From Nocardia altamirensis NBRC 108246 (GTDB lineage: Bacteria; Actinomycetota; Actinomycetes; Mycobacteriales; Mycobacteriaceae): a stretch of 64,000 nucleotides of DNA. The stretch's first letter is position 1. Every line of letters begins with the position of its first letter. The notes under the pieces are model-generated. The model was given only the letters and a program-made list of their open reading frames with translations. It was not told the DNA's origin and made no database searches. Location of the stretch: the NCBI RefSeq assembly GCF_001612685.1, contig NZ_BDAY01000064.1:1-64000 (forward strand). Reading direction: 5' to 3'. The position numbers and the translations under genes were made by a program. Shown here piece by piece: positions 45,901 to 51,454 of this stretch.

Positions 45901-47622
45901 GGCCACCCGCATCGCGATCTGCGGGTTGCCGCCGAGCACGAAGAAGTCGTCGGCGGCGCCGACCGGAGCCCCCGGCCCGAGCACCTCCGCGAACACATCG
46001 GCGACCAACTCCTCGAGCGGGCCGAACGGCGGTCGAAAAGGCGTGGTCCGCAATCGCGGTGTCGGCAGCGCGGCCCGGTCCAGCATGCCTGCGGGCGTCA
46101 GCGGGATCGCCGCGAGCACCATGACCACCGTCGGCACCATGTGCGCGGGCAGGTGCTGCTCGGCCACGGCGGCCAATGCGGCGGCGTCGGCGGCCTTTCC
46201 CGGCGCGGAGTGCACGTAGGAGACGAGAATCGTCGGACCGCTGTCCGGCGTGTGGGCGACGGTCGCCGCGAAGTCCACGGTCTCGTGCGCGGCGAGCACC
46301 GCGTCGATCTCGCCGAGTTCGATCAGGACGCCGCGGATGGTCACCCGGGAATCAATGCGACCCAGGTATTCCAGCGCACCGTCCTGGTCCCGTCGCACCG
46401 AATCCCCGGTGCGGTAGAGCCGGGACCCGGTGGTGTCGAACGGGTTCGCGACGAATCGGGCTGCGGTCAGCCCGGCTCGATCGTGATATCCCCGCGCGAG
46501 TTGCGCGCCGGTGATGTACAGCTCGCCCGCTGTCCCGTCGGGCACCGGCGCCAGTCGCTCGTCGAGCACGTATTCGGTGACCGCTCGGATCGGCGCGCCG
46601 ATGGTCACCGGTGCGTCCGCCGTCAGCGGCGCACTGATATTCGTCATGATCGTGGCCTCGGTGGGCCCGTAGCCGGTGAAGAACTCGCGCTCCGGTCCCC
46701 CGGCGTCCGCGATGTCCCACCGCCGCACCAGTTCCGGCGAGACCGCCGCGCCGCCTGCGACCACCACCCGCAGTTCGTCGAGCCCGGCCGGGTCCAGCGA
46801 TGCCAACGCCGCGGGCGTGAGGAACGCGTGCGTCACGCCCTCCCTGCGCAGCAGCGCCGTAAGCTCGTCGCCGCCGAGGACTTTCGGCGCCGCCACCACC
46901 ATGGTGGCCGCGCCGCCGATCGCGAGCAGCAACTCCAGCACCGAGGCGTCGAACGACGGCGAGGCGAAATGCAAGGTCCGCGCGTCGCTGGTCACTTGGT
47001 AGCGCTCGCGCTGTTCGTCGCAGAAGCTCGAAAGCCCGGCCTGGGTGACGACGACACCGCTGGGTCGTCCGGTGGATCCGGAGGTGTAGAGGACATAGGC
47101 CGGGTTTTCGCCACGCAGCGGCCGCACCCGGTCGATATAGGTCACCGGGTCGGCGGGGAACTCTGCGAGCAACGCGGCGGCATCGGGGCCATCGATCGGC
47201 AGCCAGTCGACCTGGTCCGGCAGGTCGCCGCGCACGGCCGACACGGTCAGCCCGAAGATCGCACCGGAGTCGGCGATCATGTGCGCCACCCGCTCGGCGG
47301 GGAGATTCGGGTCAACCGGCACAAATCCGGCACCCGCCTTGGCCACCGCCCAGATGGCGACCACCGATTCGATCGAGCGCGGAATGCCGACGGCGACCAG
47401 GTCTTCCGGCCCGATGCCTCGGCTGATCAGCAGCCGCGCCAGCCTGGTCGAATGCTCATCGAGCTCGGCATAGCTCAGCTGCGCCACCGTGCCGGTGGCG
47501 TCGGCGAAGGCGACGCCGATGCCGCCCGGATTCGCCTCGACGGCCATCGCCATCAGCTGCGGCAGTGTGGTGACTCTCGGCCGCCTGGTCCGGGTGGGCC
47601 GGACGCGGGTCGGGCGGGTCAT
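30946..47622 (-). CDS. NRPS-III: five-module peptide synthetase with thioesterase
   Basis: 5558 aa, order A1-T1-C2-A2-T2-C3-A3-T3-C4-A4-T4-E-C5-A5-T5-TE. A3 (P-loop TSGSTGRPKG near residue 2343, A10 HGKVDR) and A4 (TSGSTGMPQG near 3440, A10 VGKLDR) are intact, as are T2-T5 (LGGNS/LGGDS), C3-C5 (HH..xD) and the thioesterase (GWSLGG near 5377). Defects: A1 has AGMLDR (A10 Lys to Met, about 513); T1 has LGGNPQ (carrier Ser to Pro, residue 567); C2 has HQIAADD (about 761); A2 has MSDSTG and GAELDR (Lys to Glu, about 1584); E has NGLVVDD in place of HH (about 4014); A5 has lost the P-loop and motifs A8-A10. The ATG at 47622 is preferred over the GTG at 47628 because a leader ORF overlaps it as ATGA. 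It should release the peptide of the locus. Confidence 0.92.
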   Translation of the reverse strand: MTRPTRVRPTRTRRPRVTTLPQLMAMAVEANPGGIGVAFADATGTVAQLSYAELDEHSTRLARLLISRGIGPEDLVAVGIPRSIESVVAIWAVAKAGAGFVPVDPNLPAERVAHMIADSGAIFGLTVSAVRGDLPDQVDWLPIDGPDAAALLAEFPADPVTYIDRVRPLRGENPAYVLYTSGSTGRPSGVVVTQAGLSSFCDEQRERYQVTSDARTLHFASPSFDASVLELLLAIGGAATMVVAAPKVLGGDELTALLRREGVTHAFLTPAALASLDPAGLDELRVVVAGGAAVSPELVRRWDIADAGGPEREFFTGYGPTEATIMTNISAPLTADAPVTIGAPIRAVTEYVLDERLAPVPDGTAGELYITGAQLARGYHDRAGLTAARFVANPFDTTGSRLYRTGDSVRRDQDGALEYLGRIDSRVTIRGVLIELGEIDAVLAAHETVDFAATVAHTPDSGPTILVSYVHSAPGKAADAAALAAVAEQHLPAHMVPTVVMVLAAIPLTPAGMLDRAALPTPRLRTTPFRPPFGPLEELVADVFAEVLGPGAPVGAADDFFVLGGNPQIAMRVATRLSEVVGTPVPARLIFETPTVAGLAERLEPFTRASDRRALAPMERPERIPLSLAQQRMWFLNQFDTASAAYNIPFAIRLSGALDVSALQAAITDVVERHEALRTVYPASDGTGHQVVLPTAQAVPDLAPKPLAEHELIDWSRDFATVGFDVAAEVPLRIALAELAPVTTQSAGHRPPSDHVVMVVVHQIAADDASVTPFLQDLLGAFLSRRNGARLALPPLPVQYADYALWQREVLGDDNDPDSQAAAQIDYWRTTLTGIPDRLELPTDRPRPAVASRAGAECAVEIAAEVRRALGELAEEAGASEFMAVHAAFAALLARLSGGADITVGTQVAGRGESALDGLIGLFANLLVLRTVIDPGASFRELLAATKAADLAAFSHAELPFERVVEVLDPVRSLAHHPLAQVALQVQHTGKTRIELPGLSAHAIDFDRAVSAFDLQLTMVPTADDGFTAQFTYATELFDEATIAEFARRFERLLVAVVTDPEHPVGDIDLLDPTERARILLGWNETRHAISPELLLDGYQRAAAARPDAVALAFEGVELSYREFDARVNRLARLLISRGVGAESLVGLAVRRSVDLVVGMYAIVTAGGAFVPLDPDHPAERIAHILDTVQPACVLTTSRTAITLPAGIAELTMDTVDTSAFDGAPVRKEELLRAVLPLHPAYVLFMSDSTGRPKGVAVSHAAIDNQLDWMLAEYPLGADDVYLQKTAATFDVSLLGFFLPLRAGAKLVIATPDGHRDAVYVAETIAAHSVTVTDFAPSMLTVFAAYTAPGSCPTLRDVFVTGEALSPETVGAFRAVSNARIHNLYGPTEAAVSVTYWTADGADTRSVPIGLPQWNTQVYVLDARLRPVPAGVPGELYVAGAQLARGYLRRPDLTSDRFVANPFGFGERMYRTGDLVVWRDAGAGRSHRLDYLGRTDFQVTFRGQRIELGEIDTALLANPSVHQAAAVLSGSTLGDQLVAYVVPAPGAIVVPAELLAAIAETLPAVLVPTAIVVLDEFPLTLGAELDRTELPEPAFAAREFRTPATPVEEIIAGVFGAVLGHGRVGADDDFFALGGNSLLAVQLVERLGAAVGAKVPVRTVFEAPTVRGLAAAIESKTHGDRAALGSIVRPAQLPLSLAQRRMWFLNRFDQSDDAAGGAAEKSAGEARMREAAYHVPFALRLTGALNVWALGAALDDVVSRHEVLRTVYPETAAGPVQVVLPASRVALDVTARSVAAADVPEAVYALAATPFDVTAEVPVRVRLFEVTDGPESATDAPEYVLAVVVHHIAADASSMGALVRDVLVAYTARTAGATPGWDPLPVQYADYALWQYAVLGAEADPESIAAQQIGFWRRQLADLPDLLELPADRPRPALASLAGGRVAVGIDAATHAGLAELARANGATLFMVVHTALAVLLARLSGTGDIAVGTPVAGRAERALDDLIGMFGNTVVVRATFDGGEPFTEVLARQRETVLHAFAHADLPFARLVEVLDPPRSTARHPLFQVGLSFENSAHSTLELPGLAVAGIDADLDVAPFDLQVRVADSYDESGAPAGIDAHFTYATDLFDAATVRGFADRLARILVAVVADATTAVGDIDLLAADEQRSVLATWNDTAHHVDEAATLPSFLQRSVMAAAPEAIAVVADLPDGARRELTYVELDAQVNRLTRYLISRGVGPESRVALAFRRSIDLVVAMYAVAKSGGAYVPVDPDQAAERTDYILATAAPVCVLTDTDAGFHTEVAPVVLLDELVLGSFPSGPLADRERVAPLRPEHTAYVIFTSGSTGRPKGVAVSHAAIANQLQWKIAAFGLSGHDTVLLKTAATFDLSVWEFWSAVVCAGKLVIALPDGHRDPAYLNDLISRENVTTLHAVPSMLDALLVHTGTETEPAPSPLRRVLAIGEALPAALAQRFLAAHPDVALHNLYGPAEAAVSITDHRVTDADQTTVAIGAPAWNSQAYVLDGRLRPVPVGVTGELYLAGSQLARGYVDRPDLTADRFVANPFQSGARMYRTGDLAAWNRVGELEYQGRTDFQVQIRGFRIELGEIEAALLALPEVAEAVVVAKSDPKTGDRLVAYLVAAHSDRPASAAPAISFAVQAASFAAQAAEAAQSEAGLDVAQVKSALTTGLPSYLVPSAFVVLDALPRTVHGKVDRKVLPEPEFEALVFRAPATPIEEIVASVYADVLGVEHVGADDDFFALGGNSLLATQVAARIGAALDARVPVRALFEASTVAGLAVKVERTEGESTRVPLVAQPRPDRIPLSFAQQRMWFLNQFDPTAAVYNIPVTIRLSGDLDVGALQQAVADLVARHEILRTRYPETPDGPEQRILAPHEVPVELAPAQIGEERVAHEVQRVVAAGFDVTKEVPFRARLFQLAGSEYVLVVVAHHISADGWSMGPLTRDLMLAYAARSGGEAPAMAPLPIQYADYALWQRDRLGADDDPESAAGTQLAYWATELADLPDELKLPADRPRPVAQSFAGGKTNFTVDADVHAALAALAKQHNATLFMVVHTALAVFLARMSGTEDVAIGTQIAGRGEAELDDLIGMFVNTLVLRTRVAPHLGFTELLAANRETDLRAFANSDTPFERLVEILDPARSVGRHPLFQVALSFENLANTSFELPGLGFAALDPAADTAKFDLLLTVREQRTEAGAEAGLAAEFTFARELFDEQTVVDFGRRFRGILAVVAENPGVAVGDLEILDDSERVDLLSRTGGEAVPPRTLTELMASAVTRNPTGIALFGGGRPFSYVELDAASSQLARTLIGYGAGPDVLVAVAIRRSVESVLALWAVAKTGAAIVSIDPTYPADRIAHMVTDSDAGLGITLTAEVGGLPPMAGGRKWLVLDDRAFTYDVAARPDRPISIGERFGPIRSTNAAYVSYTSGSTGMPQGVVVTHAGLANFSAEQVERYQLDQSTRALAFASPSFDASMLELLLALGSAGALVVVPSGVDGGAELSELIQANKVTHAFLTPSVLASLDQDALSGLRAIVAGGEVVSADLVATWAGAKDRDFHNGYGPTETTIMTTISDPLRPGEPVTIGGPVRGMRSLVLDSRLRPVPEGVAGELYLGGIQLARGYHARPGRTAARFVADPYGLPGERLYRTGDVVRWVPAARGDALRGSARETGGPEHTMEYLGRNDFQVKVRGHRVELGEIDATLVARPGVQFAVTVGRESGSGATTLVSYVLPESGATLDVAALTEQLGAALPDYMVPTAIVVLDEIPLTPVGKLDRRALPDAVLEPTAFRAPQTEAELAIAAVIAEVLDLDRVGLDDDFFALGGDSSVAIQVVSRCRTRGVIFTPRDIFESGTVGALARVAVIENGPGDESGDLPLTPHAARLLESGVEVRAIALDVPDSCPVEAVHDAVGKVLEQHPMLWVLLDRTGTSPVLRIPPVDERTGEAFRQLDATHGETSLPIDDVVRAAAAALDPEQGRNIHFVLTGGPEGRSTLIVVANGLVVDDISWRTIVDQLTAAWSRGRHAAPAAQEHGLGVLIRALSARANDLRTVGELGWWERTLGAVAEGAEPDHRDLRARSRVSLAITAEGAAAVAAVAAAYHTAVEDVLLTAVALALHTSADESITRALGSVIRLSADERFATDADESMVGGFTTEYPLPLRLTRIDAADALVGGPAAGAALAQVKEQRRAVPSGGVGYGLLRYLNADTATGLSALARARFSLRYRDVRPARVHTDTTADDLLLDLTVEASDDGLLARFDYAAAACTGDQVKTFAEHWIRALGGLAEHGLRQDAGAFTPSDFALVPLKQADIDRLGAVYPKLADVWPVTPLQSGLLFHALLAESSVDVYLTQFVLELDGSVDAARMHAAAQAVLDRHDNLRVAFAEDTDGNPVQVVQDSVEVPWRLIDLAQLEPEAAHAELAILKAADLAEHFDMRTAPLLRFALIRSAAGETGVYHLLVTSHHILVDGWSMSLLMKDLLTLYALGGAARKLPKVPSYRGYLAWLQAKEPDSARAAWRTALAGITEPTPLAPVDPGREIARGIGEVVFELAPADTTALTRLASGLGVTVNTVVQAAWGLLIGRSVDRDDVVFGATVSGRPPELDGVESMVGLFLNAIPVRVRLGATDTLGGLLRQLQGEQAGLLDHHYLGLSDIQETIGVAGLFDSLVVFESFPVDREGLDKACDIDDMRVTGVHAAVGTHYPLTVTVALDSQLRVSVKYLRDLFDETTAQALAQRLSALIRRFVTNPQARIADIDVLLDSDRAELAARNATDVPDLLDEATLLSLFDAQVARTPEAVAVRSADGTLSYAELELRSRALAVELMRWGIDSESLVAVAMRRSVDLVVTVYAVLRTGAGCLPIDPDHPAEHSEYLLATAVPACVLTTTADAFATETGIQVVATDTLYLPLSAVPLLNNSMHPDSVAYVSYPVDATGRPNGVLITHRQLVNQFRWAQWIYPHDSSDVVLHKTPSTFDSAAWELFWPLQTGASIVVAAPDGHRDPDYLARTIGEFGVSTVHLAPSMLDAFLESSTTTEHPTLRRVFAAGEALSGDTAARFAAAIPGARLINWYGLAEAAVVTDYPVDLPTATVPIGTPVANTRVHVLDRQLRQVPLGAAGELYVAGIQLARGYLGAPERTAERFIAHAGGERLYRTGDIVRWHDGVLEYVGRGDFRVPPHGAGPVPRAYRAPGTPLERTITEVFADVLAVDQVGVDDDFFELGGNSLSATRVVKRLRTLTDSAVRVQWFFTGATPAALSARIMAALADDPDYDIDSNAALGVLLPIRTRVPHDMPAAEPLFCIHPMYGLSWCYAGLARYVPVSTPVFGLQSPALSEDGYLPTSLAELAGRYVAEIKAVQPVGPYRLLGWSLGGVLAHAVATQLQAAGEEIALLAMLDSHHDIDVTDLRAAVREALAELGIGADALIPGDGDIHDLGDDALAALHATIPPGMAVLTPERVRRIYRSAVRSAELIAEHRPEVFRGRLDYFSATGHDGAAHSWQTFVEGRVEDRPIGVTHDQMTTPEALAEIGPILADLLDPRQRQLNRTVGLA
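44087..44304 (-). repeat. 218-bp exact repeat, copy in NRPS-III A2
   Basis: Identical base for base to 52692-52909 in NRPS-II, while the flanks diverge. It encodes the A1-A2 motif region of an adenylation domain (VELSYREFDARVNRLARL to AGGAFVPLDPDH). Codons end in T or G (GTT, CGT, TTG, GGT) far more than in the surrounding gene, which prefers C-ending codons. Confidence 0.92.
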
Positions 47623-47675
47623 GCGCACACCGTTTCACGCGCTCCAACACACCGCTGCCCAACCGCCCGAACCAT
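47619..47675 (-). CDS. Leader ORF coupled to NRPS-III
   Basis: 18 codons, beginning MVRAVGQRCV. GAGG lies seven bases before its ATG and its TGA overlaps the NRPS-III ATG (ATGA at 47619-47622), a layout that couples translation. NRPS-II has a leader of similar length in the same place, also beginning MVR and preceded by a similar DNA stretch. It may serve to load ribosomes onto the NRPS start, which lacks its own ribosome site; the peptide itself need not have a function. Confidence 0.5.
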   Translation of the reverse strand: MVRAVGQRCVGARETVCA

Positions 47676-48093
47676 GGAGATGCCTCATCCTGCCTGTTGT
47701 TGCCGCATACACGCCTCACCGGCTCTCGATCCACTGATCATCGAACGCACGCACGCGCATCGTTACCGATCACGCCTGCTCACGCCGAACACGACCGTGC
47801 GCGATCTGTCGAAACAGATCGCAAACCCGACCGCGCGGAACGAGCGCCGGGGACGATTATTCCCTGCCGAACCGTGATTGGTGTGGTCACCGGAACTGGG
47901 CAGCTCAGCGCTCGAAAATCGCGCAGAATGCCCAGGTGGCGCCGTCGGCTGCGGCTGAGGGCGAGGTCATTCGGGGGTGGCACGCCGATCGGTCGATCGA
48001 CCAGTTCGGCAGGCGCCGGGGGTGCCGAGCCGGTCGAAGTGGCGCGAACCACATGCGCGGGGTCGGCCGCGACGCTGTGGAAGTCCGGCGTGA
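47676..48093. other. Spacer between NRPS-II and NRPS-III
   Basis: 418 bases. Next to the leader ORF, 47676-47697 resembles the corresponding stretch at 55390-55412. The remainder has open frames on both strands without recognisable protein or ribosome sites. It may hold a separate NRPS-III promoter; I see no clear terminator. Confidence 0.4.
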
Positions 48094-51000
48094 TCATCGC
48101 GTCCACCGTGGCGCGCTGCCTTCGCCGCGGATCGGCAGCGCGGCGTGCACTGCCTGATCGGCGTCGGCGGCCCCCGGCTCCTTGATCTGCGGCACGGCCG
48201 AACCCAAGGCATGGAAGCTGGCCGCGCTGACGAACTCCGGTTCGGGTACGGCCGTTCGGTCCAGGCGCAAGCCGCGCGCTCGCGGCGGTTCCGCGCTGCT
48301 GCCGAGGTACTCGAGCACTGCGTCGTCGCCCGCATCGTGCCAGCGGCCGATGTCGCCGGTGCGGTGCATCCGAGAACCAGGTGTCCCGAACGGGTTTGCC
48401 ACGAATCGGGTGGCGGTCAGGCCCGGCTTGCCCAGGTAGCCCCGGGCGAGCTGTGCGCCTGCGACGTGAATCTCGCCGGGAACCTCGAGCGGGGCCGGGT
48501 GCAAGCGCGGGTCGAGCACGTAGCCGTCCAGGCCGGGGATGGCCCGGCCGATGACACTGGCCGCGGTGTGCACGTCGTGCCCGCCGAGCGACAGGAACGA
48601 CACGTGCACCGTCGCTTCGGTGCTGCCGTACATGGTCACCAAGCGGGTTGTCTCGCCGTGCCGTTCATACCAGCGCCCGAGCTTGCGCAGGTCGAGTGCC
48701 GCGCCACCGAGCACGACATAGCGCAACGCGAGCGAACCTTCGGTCGCGGACCGGTCGGCCTCCACCAATTGACCGAAGGCGGACGGGGTTTGGTTCAGCA
48801 CCGTCACCCGCTCACGAATGAGCAACTCGCGGAACTGGCCCGGCGCGCGCGACGTCAGATCGTCGACCACAACGACCGAGCCGCCGTGCACGAGCGCGCA
48901 CCACAGCTCCCACACCGAGAGGTCGAACGCGGACGAATGGAACAGCGTCCAGACGTCGTGCTCGTCGAATCGGAAGAGCGGCTGGGTGTTCGCGATCAGC
49001 TCGACGACATTGCGGTGCGCGATCGAGACCCCCTTCGGCGCACCGGTCGGGTCGGACGGGTAGTTGACGTAGGCCAGATTGTCCGGGCGCAGTGGCGCGT
49101 GCCGGTCGGCGTCGGTGATGGCCGCGTCGGTGAATGTCGTTGTGTCTTCGAACAAGACGACGGGCAGTGCACCGCTCGGGACGGCATCGCGTTCGGCCGC
49201 GGTAGTCAGCAGGCAGACCGCACGGGGACGGCTGCCTGCTGGGCGGGCGTGCACAGCAGAATCGGCGAGCACGAATCCCAGCAGCTGCGCCGGATCGGTC
49301 GAGTCGATCGGCAGGTAGGCGGCACCGGTGGCAAGCACGCCGAGCAGTGCGATCGGCAAGTCCTCGGTGCGCGGCATCGCCACGGCCACCAGCGATTCCG
49401 GGCCTGCGCCGTGGGCAATCAGCGCACGGGCGACCTGGTTGGCGCGCCGCTGCAACTCACCGAAGGTAATCGCGCGATCGCGGTAGCGGATCGCGACCTT
49501 GTCCTGACGTCGCCACGCCTGCTCAGCGATCAGGTCGGGAAGTGTGCTGCCCGGCACCCACGCGCCGAGCGAGTTGACTTCGCGCAGTATGTGTTCGCGC
49601 TCACCGGCGGTGAGCAGATCGATATCACCGACGATCACTCCGGGATCGGTCGCGATCGCGATCAGGATGCGGCGGAAGCGATCGGCGAAGCTCTGTACCG
49701 TCGCGGCATCGAACAGATCCGTCGCATAGGTGAAGGCCGCCGAGATGCCTTGCCTGTCCGCCTGTTCCGCGAGGGTCAGTTCGAGATCGTAGGTGGCAGG
49801 CGCGACCCGCGGATCGATGCCAGCCGTGCGTGACAGTTCGGGCGCGCCCGCGTGCTGGACGGCCAGCATCACCTGGAACAGCGGATGCCGCGCCGTCGAG
49901 CGAACCGGATCCAGCAGTTCGACCAGTCGCTCGAACGGCAGGTCGGCGTGCTCGAACGCCGCGAGATCGATGCGACGCACGTCGGCGAGCAAGGCGTGGA
50001 AGGGGACGCCTGATTCGATCCCGTTGCGCAGCGCCAGCGTGTTGACGACCGTGCCGGTCGGCGTTGGCTCGTCGCGACCGGCGACCTGGGTGCCGATCAC
50101 GATGTCCGTACTGCCGGACAACCGTGCGAGCAGCACCGCGAGTGCGGCGTGCACCACCATGAACAGAGTTGAATTATGGTGCGCGGCAAGCTCGTCGAGG
50201 GCGGCATGCAGCTCCGCGTCGATCTCGAAGTCGAGCGTTGCACCCTGATACGAGGCAGGCTCGGGACGCCGCCGGTCTGCGGGGAGCACCAGTTCGTCGG
50301 GCAGCGCGGCCAGCGCAGCGCGCCAGTACTCGGTGTGGTCGGCGCTCGGCTGAGCTCCGAACTCCGGCTCCGGCAACGCCTTCCGAGCCAGCTCGCCGTC
50401 GGCGCTGCGGGCCGCCACCTCGCCAGTGCGATACATCCGCGCACCCGGCTGGAACGGATTGGCGACAAACCGCGCCGCGGTCAGACCCGCACGACCGAGG
50501 TAACCGCGCGCCAACTGCGCTCCAGCGAGATAGAGCTCGCCGGGGATATCGACGGGAGTCGGCTGCAACAGCGAATCCAGCACGTGTACCTGGTTGTTCC
50601 CGTCCGGTGTACCAACCGGCACCGATACCTGGTCATCCTGCGTGACCCGGTGGCTGGTGATCGAGCCCGCGGCTTCGGTGGGGCCGTACTTGGTGAACAG
50701 TTCGACGCGCGGATAGTCGCGCAGGAACCGTTGTGCCAGTGCGCCTGGCAAAGTCGCACCGGCGACGAGTACCCGCCACAGCGAGTTCGGGAACGCACCA
50801 GCGGTCAACGCATCGAGCATCGACGGCTCCACATGCAACGTGGTAACCCACTCGGTAGCCATCAGCTCATTGAGATACCCCGGATCCCGATGACCATCCG
50901 GACCCGCGATAACCAGACGACCACCACACACCGCCGCCGACCAGCACTCCCACACCGCAACATCCGCCGTCGCAGCAGTCTTCAACACAAACGCATCAGC

Positions 51001-51441
51001 AGCATCGAGACCGAACTCGGTCACCTGCCACTGCAACTGATTCACGACCGCAGCATGCGAAACCACGACACCCCGCGGCCGACCCGACGCGAACAACACA
51101 TACGCCGTATTCGAAGCACGCAGCGGCGCAACCCGCTCCACATCGATGATCGGCGCCGGATTCAACCCGGCCAGATCCAGCTCATCGAGCAGCACCACCG
51201 GCGCGACATCGGTGTCGAACACCGCATCCGCATTGGTCAGCACACACACCGGCGCCACCGTCTCGAGAATGTAGTTCGTACGCTCGACAGCCTGATCCGG
51301 ATCCACCGGCACATACGCACCACCGGACTTCACCACCGCATACATACCCACGATCAGATCCACCGACCGCCGCAACGCAAGCACCACCCGCGACTCCGGG
51401 CCCACACCCAACGCAATCAAATGCCGCGCAAGACGATTCAC
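48094..51441 (-). CDS. NRPS-II, downstream fragment after the frameshift
   Basis: 1115 aa from the GTG at 51441, but really the continuation of the upstream frame. Order: A3 core, C-terminal half of a condensation domain, A4 core. A3 has lost the P-loop (FASGRPRG) and runs from the A7 motif (YRTGEVAAR) straight to an A10 remnant (RKALPEPEF), then to YWRAAL in mid C-domain; motifs A8-A9, the carrier domain and the C-domain half with HHxxxDG are missing. A4 keeps LNQTPSAF, MYGSTEATVHV and HRTGDIGRW but has YPSDPTGAPKG for the P-loop and ends soon after YLG. No intact catalytic domain remains. The part at about 50790-51441 has unusual codon use. Confidence 0.85.
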   Translation of the reverse strand: MNRLARHLIALGVGPESRVVLALRRSVDLIVGMYAVVKSGGAYVPVDPDQAVERTNYILETVAPVCVLTNADAVFDTDVAPVVLLDELDLAGLNPAPIIDVERVAPLRASNTAYVLFASGRPRGVVVSHAAVVNQLQWQVTEFGLDAADAFVLKTAATADVAVWECWSAAVCGGRLVIAGPDGHRDPGYLNELMATEWVTTLHVEPSMLDALTAGAFPNSLWRVLVAGATLPGALAQRFLRDYPRVELFTKYGPTEAAGSITSHRVTQDDQVSVPVGTPDGNNQVHVLDSLLQPTPVDIPGELYLAGAQLARGYLGRAGLTAARFVANPFQPGARMYRTGEVAARSADGELARKALPEPEFGAQPSADHTEYWRAALAALPDELVLPADRRRPEPASYQGATLDFEIDAELHAALDELAAHHNSTLFMVVHAALAVLLARLSGSTDIVIGTQVAGRDEPTPTGTVVNTLALRNGIESGVPFHALLADVRRIDLAAFEHADLPFERLVELLDPVRSTARHPLFQVMLAVQHAGAPELSRTAGIDPRVAPATYDLELTLAEQADRQGISAAFTYATDLFDAATVQSFADRFRRILIAIATDPGVIVGDIDLLTAGEREHILREVNSLGAWVPGSTLPDLIAEQAWRRQDKVAIRYRDRAITFGELQRRANQVARALIAHGAGPESLVAVAMPRTEDLPIALLGVLATGAAYLPIDSTDPAQLLGFVLADSAVHARPAGSRPRAVCLLTTAAERDAVPSGALPVVLFEDTTTFTDAAITDADRHAPLRPDNLAYVNYPSDPTGAPKGVSIAHRNVVELIANTQPLFRFDEHDVWTLFHSSAFDLSVWELWCALVHGGSVVVVDDLTSRAPGQFRELLIRERVTVLNQTPSAFGQLVEADRSATEGSLALRYVVLGGAALDLRKLGRWYERHGETTRLVTMYGSTEATVHVSFLSLGGHDVHTAASVIGRAIPGLDGYVLDPRLHPAPLEVPGEIHVAGAQLARGYLGKPGLTATRFVANPFGTPGSRMHRTGDIGRWHDAGDDAVLEYLGSSAEPPRARGLRLDRTAVPEPEFVSAASFHALGSAVPQIKEPGAADADQAVHAALPIRGEGSAPRWTR

Positions 51442-51454
51442 CCGCGCATCGAGT

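Noticed and set aside
47780..48106. 108-codon minus-strand ORF in the NRPS-II/III spacer as an MbtH-like gene
   Set aside because: None of the conserved Trp-containing MbtH segments is present and the composition is low-information.
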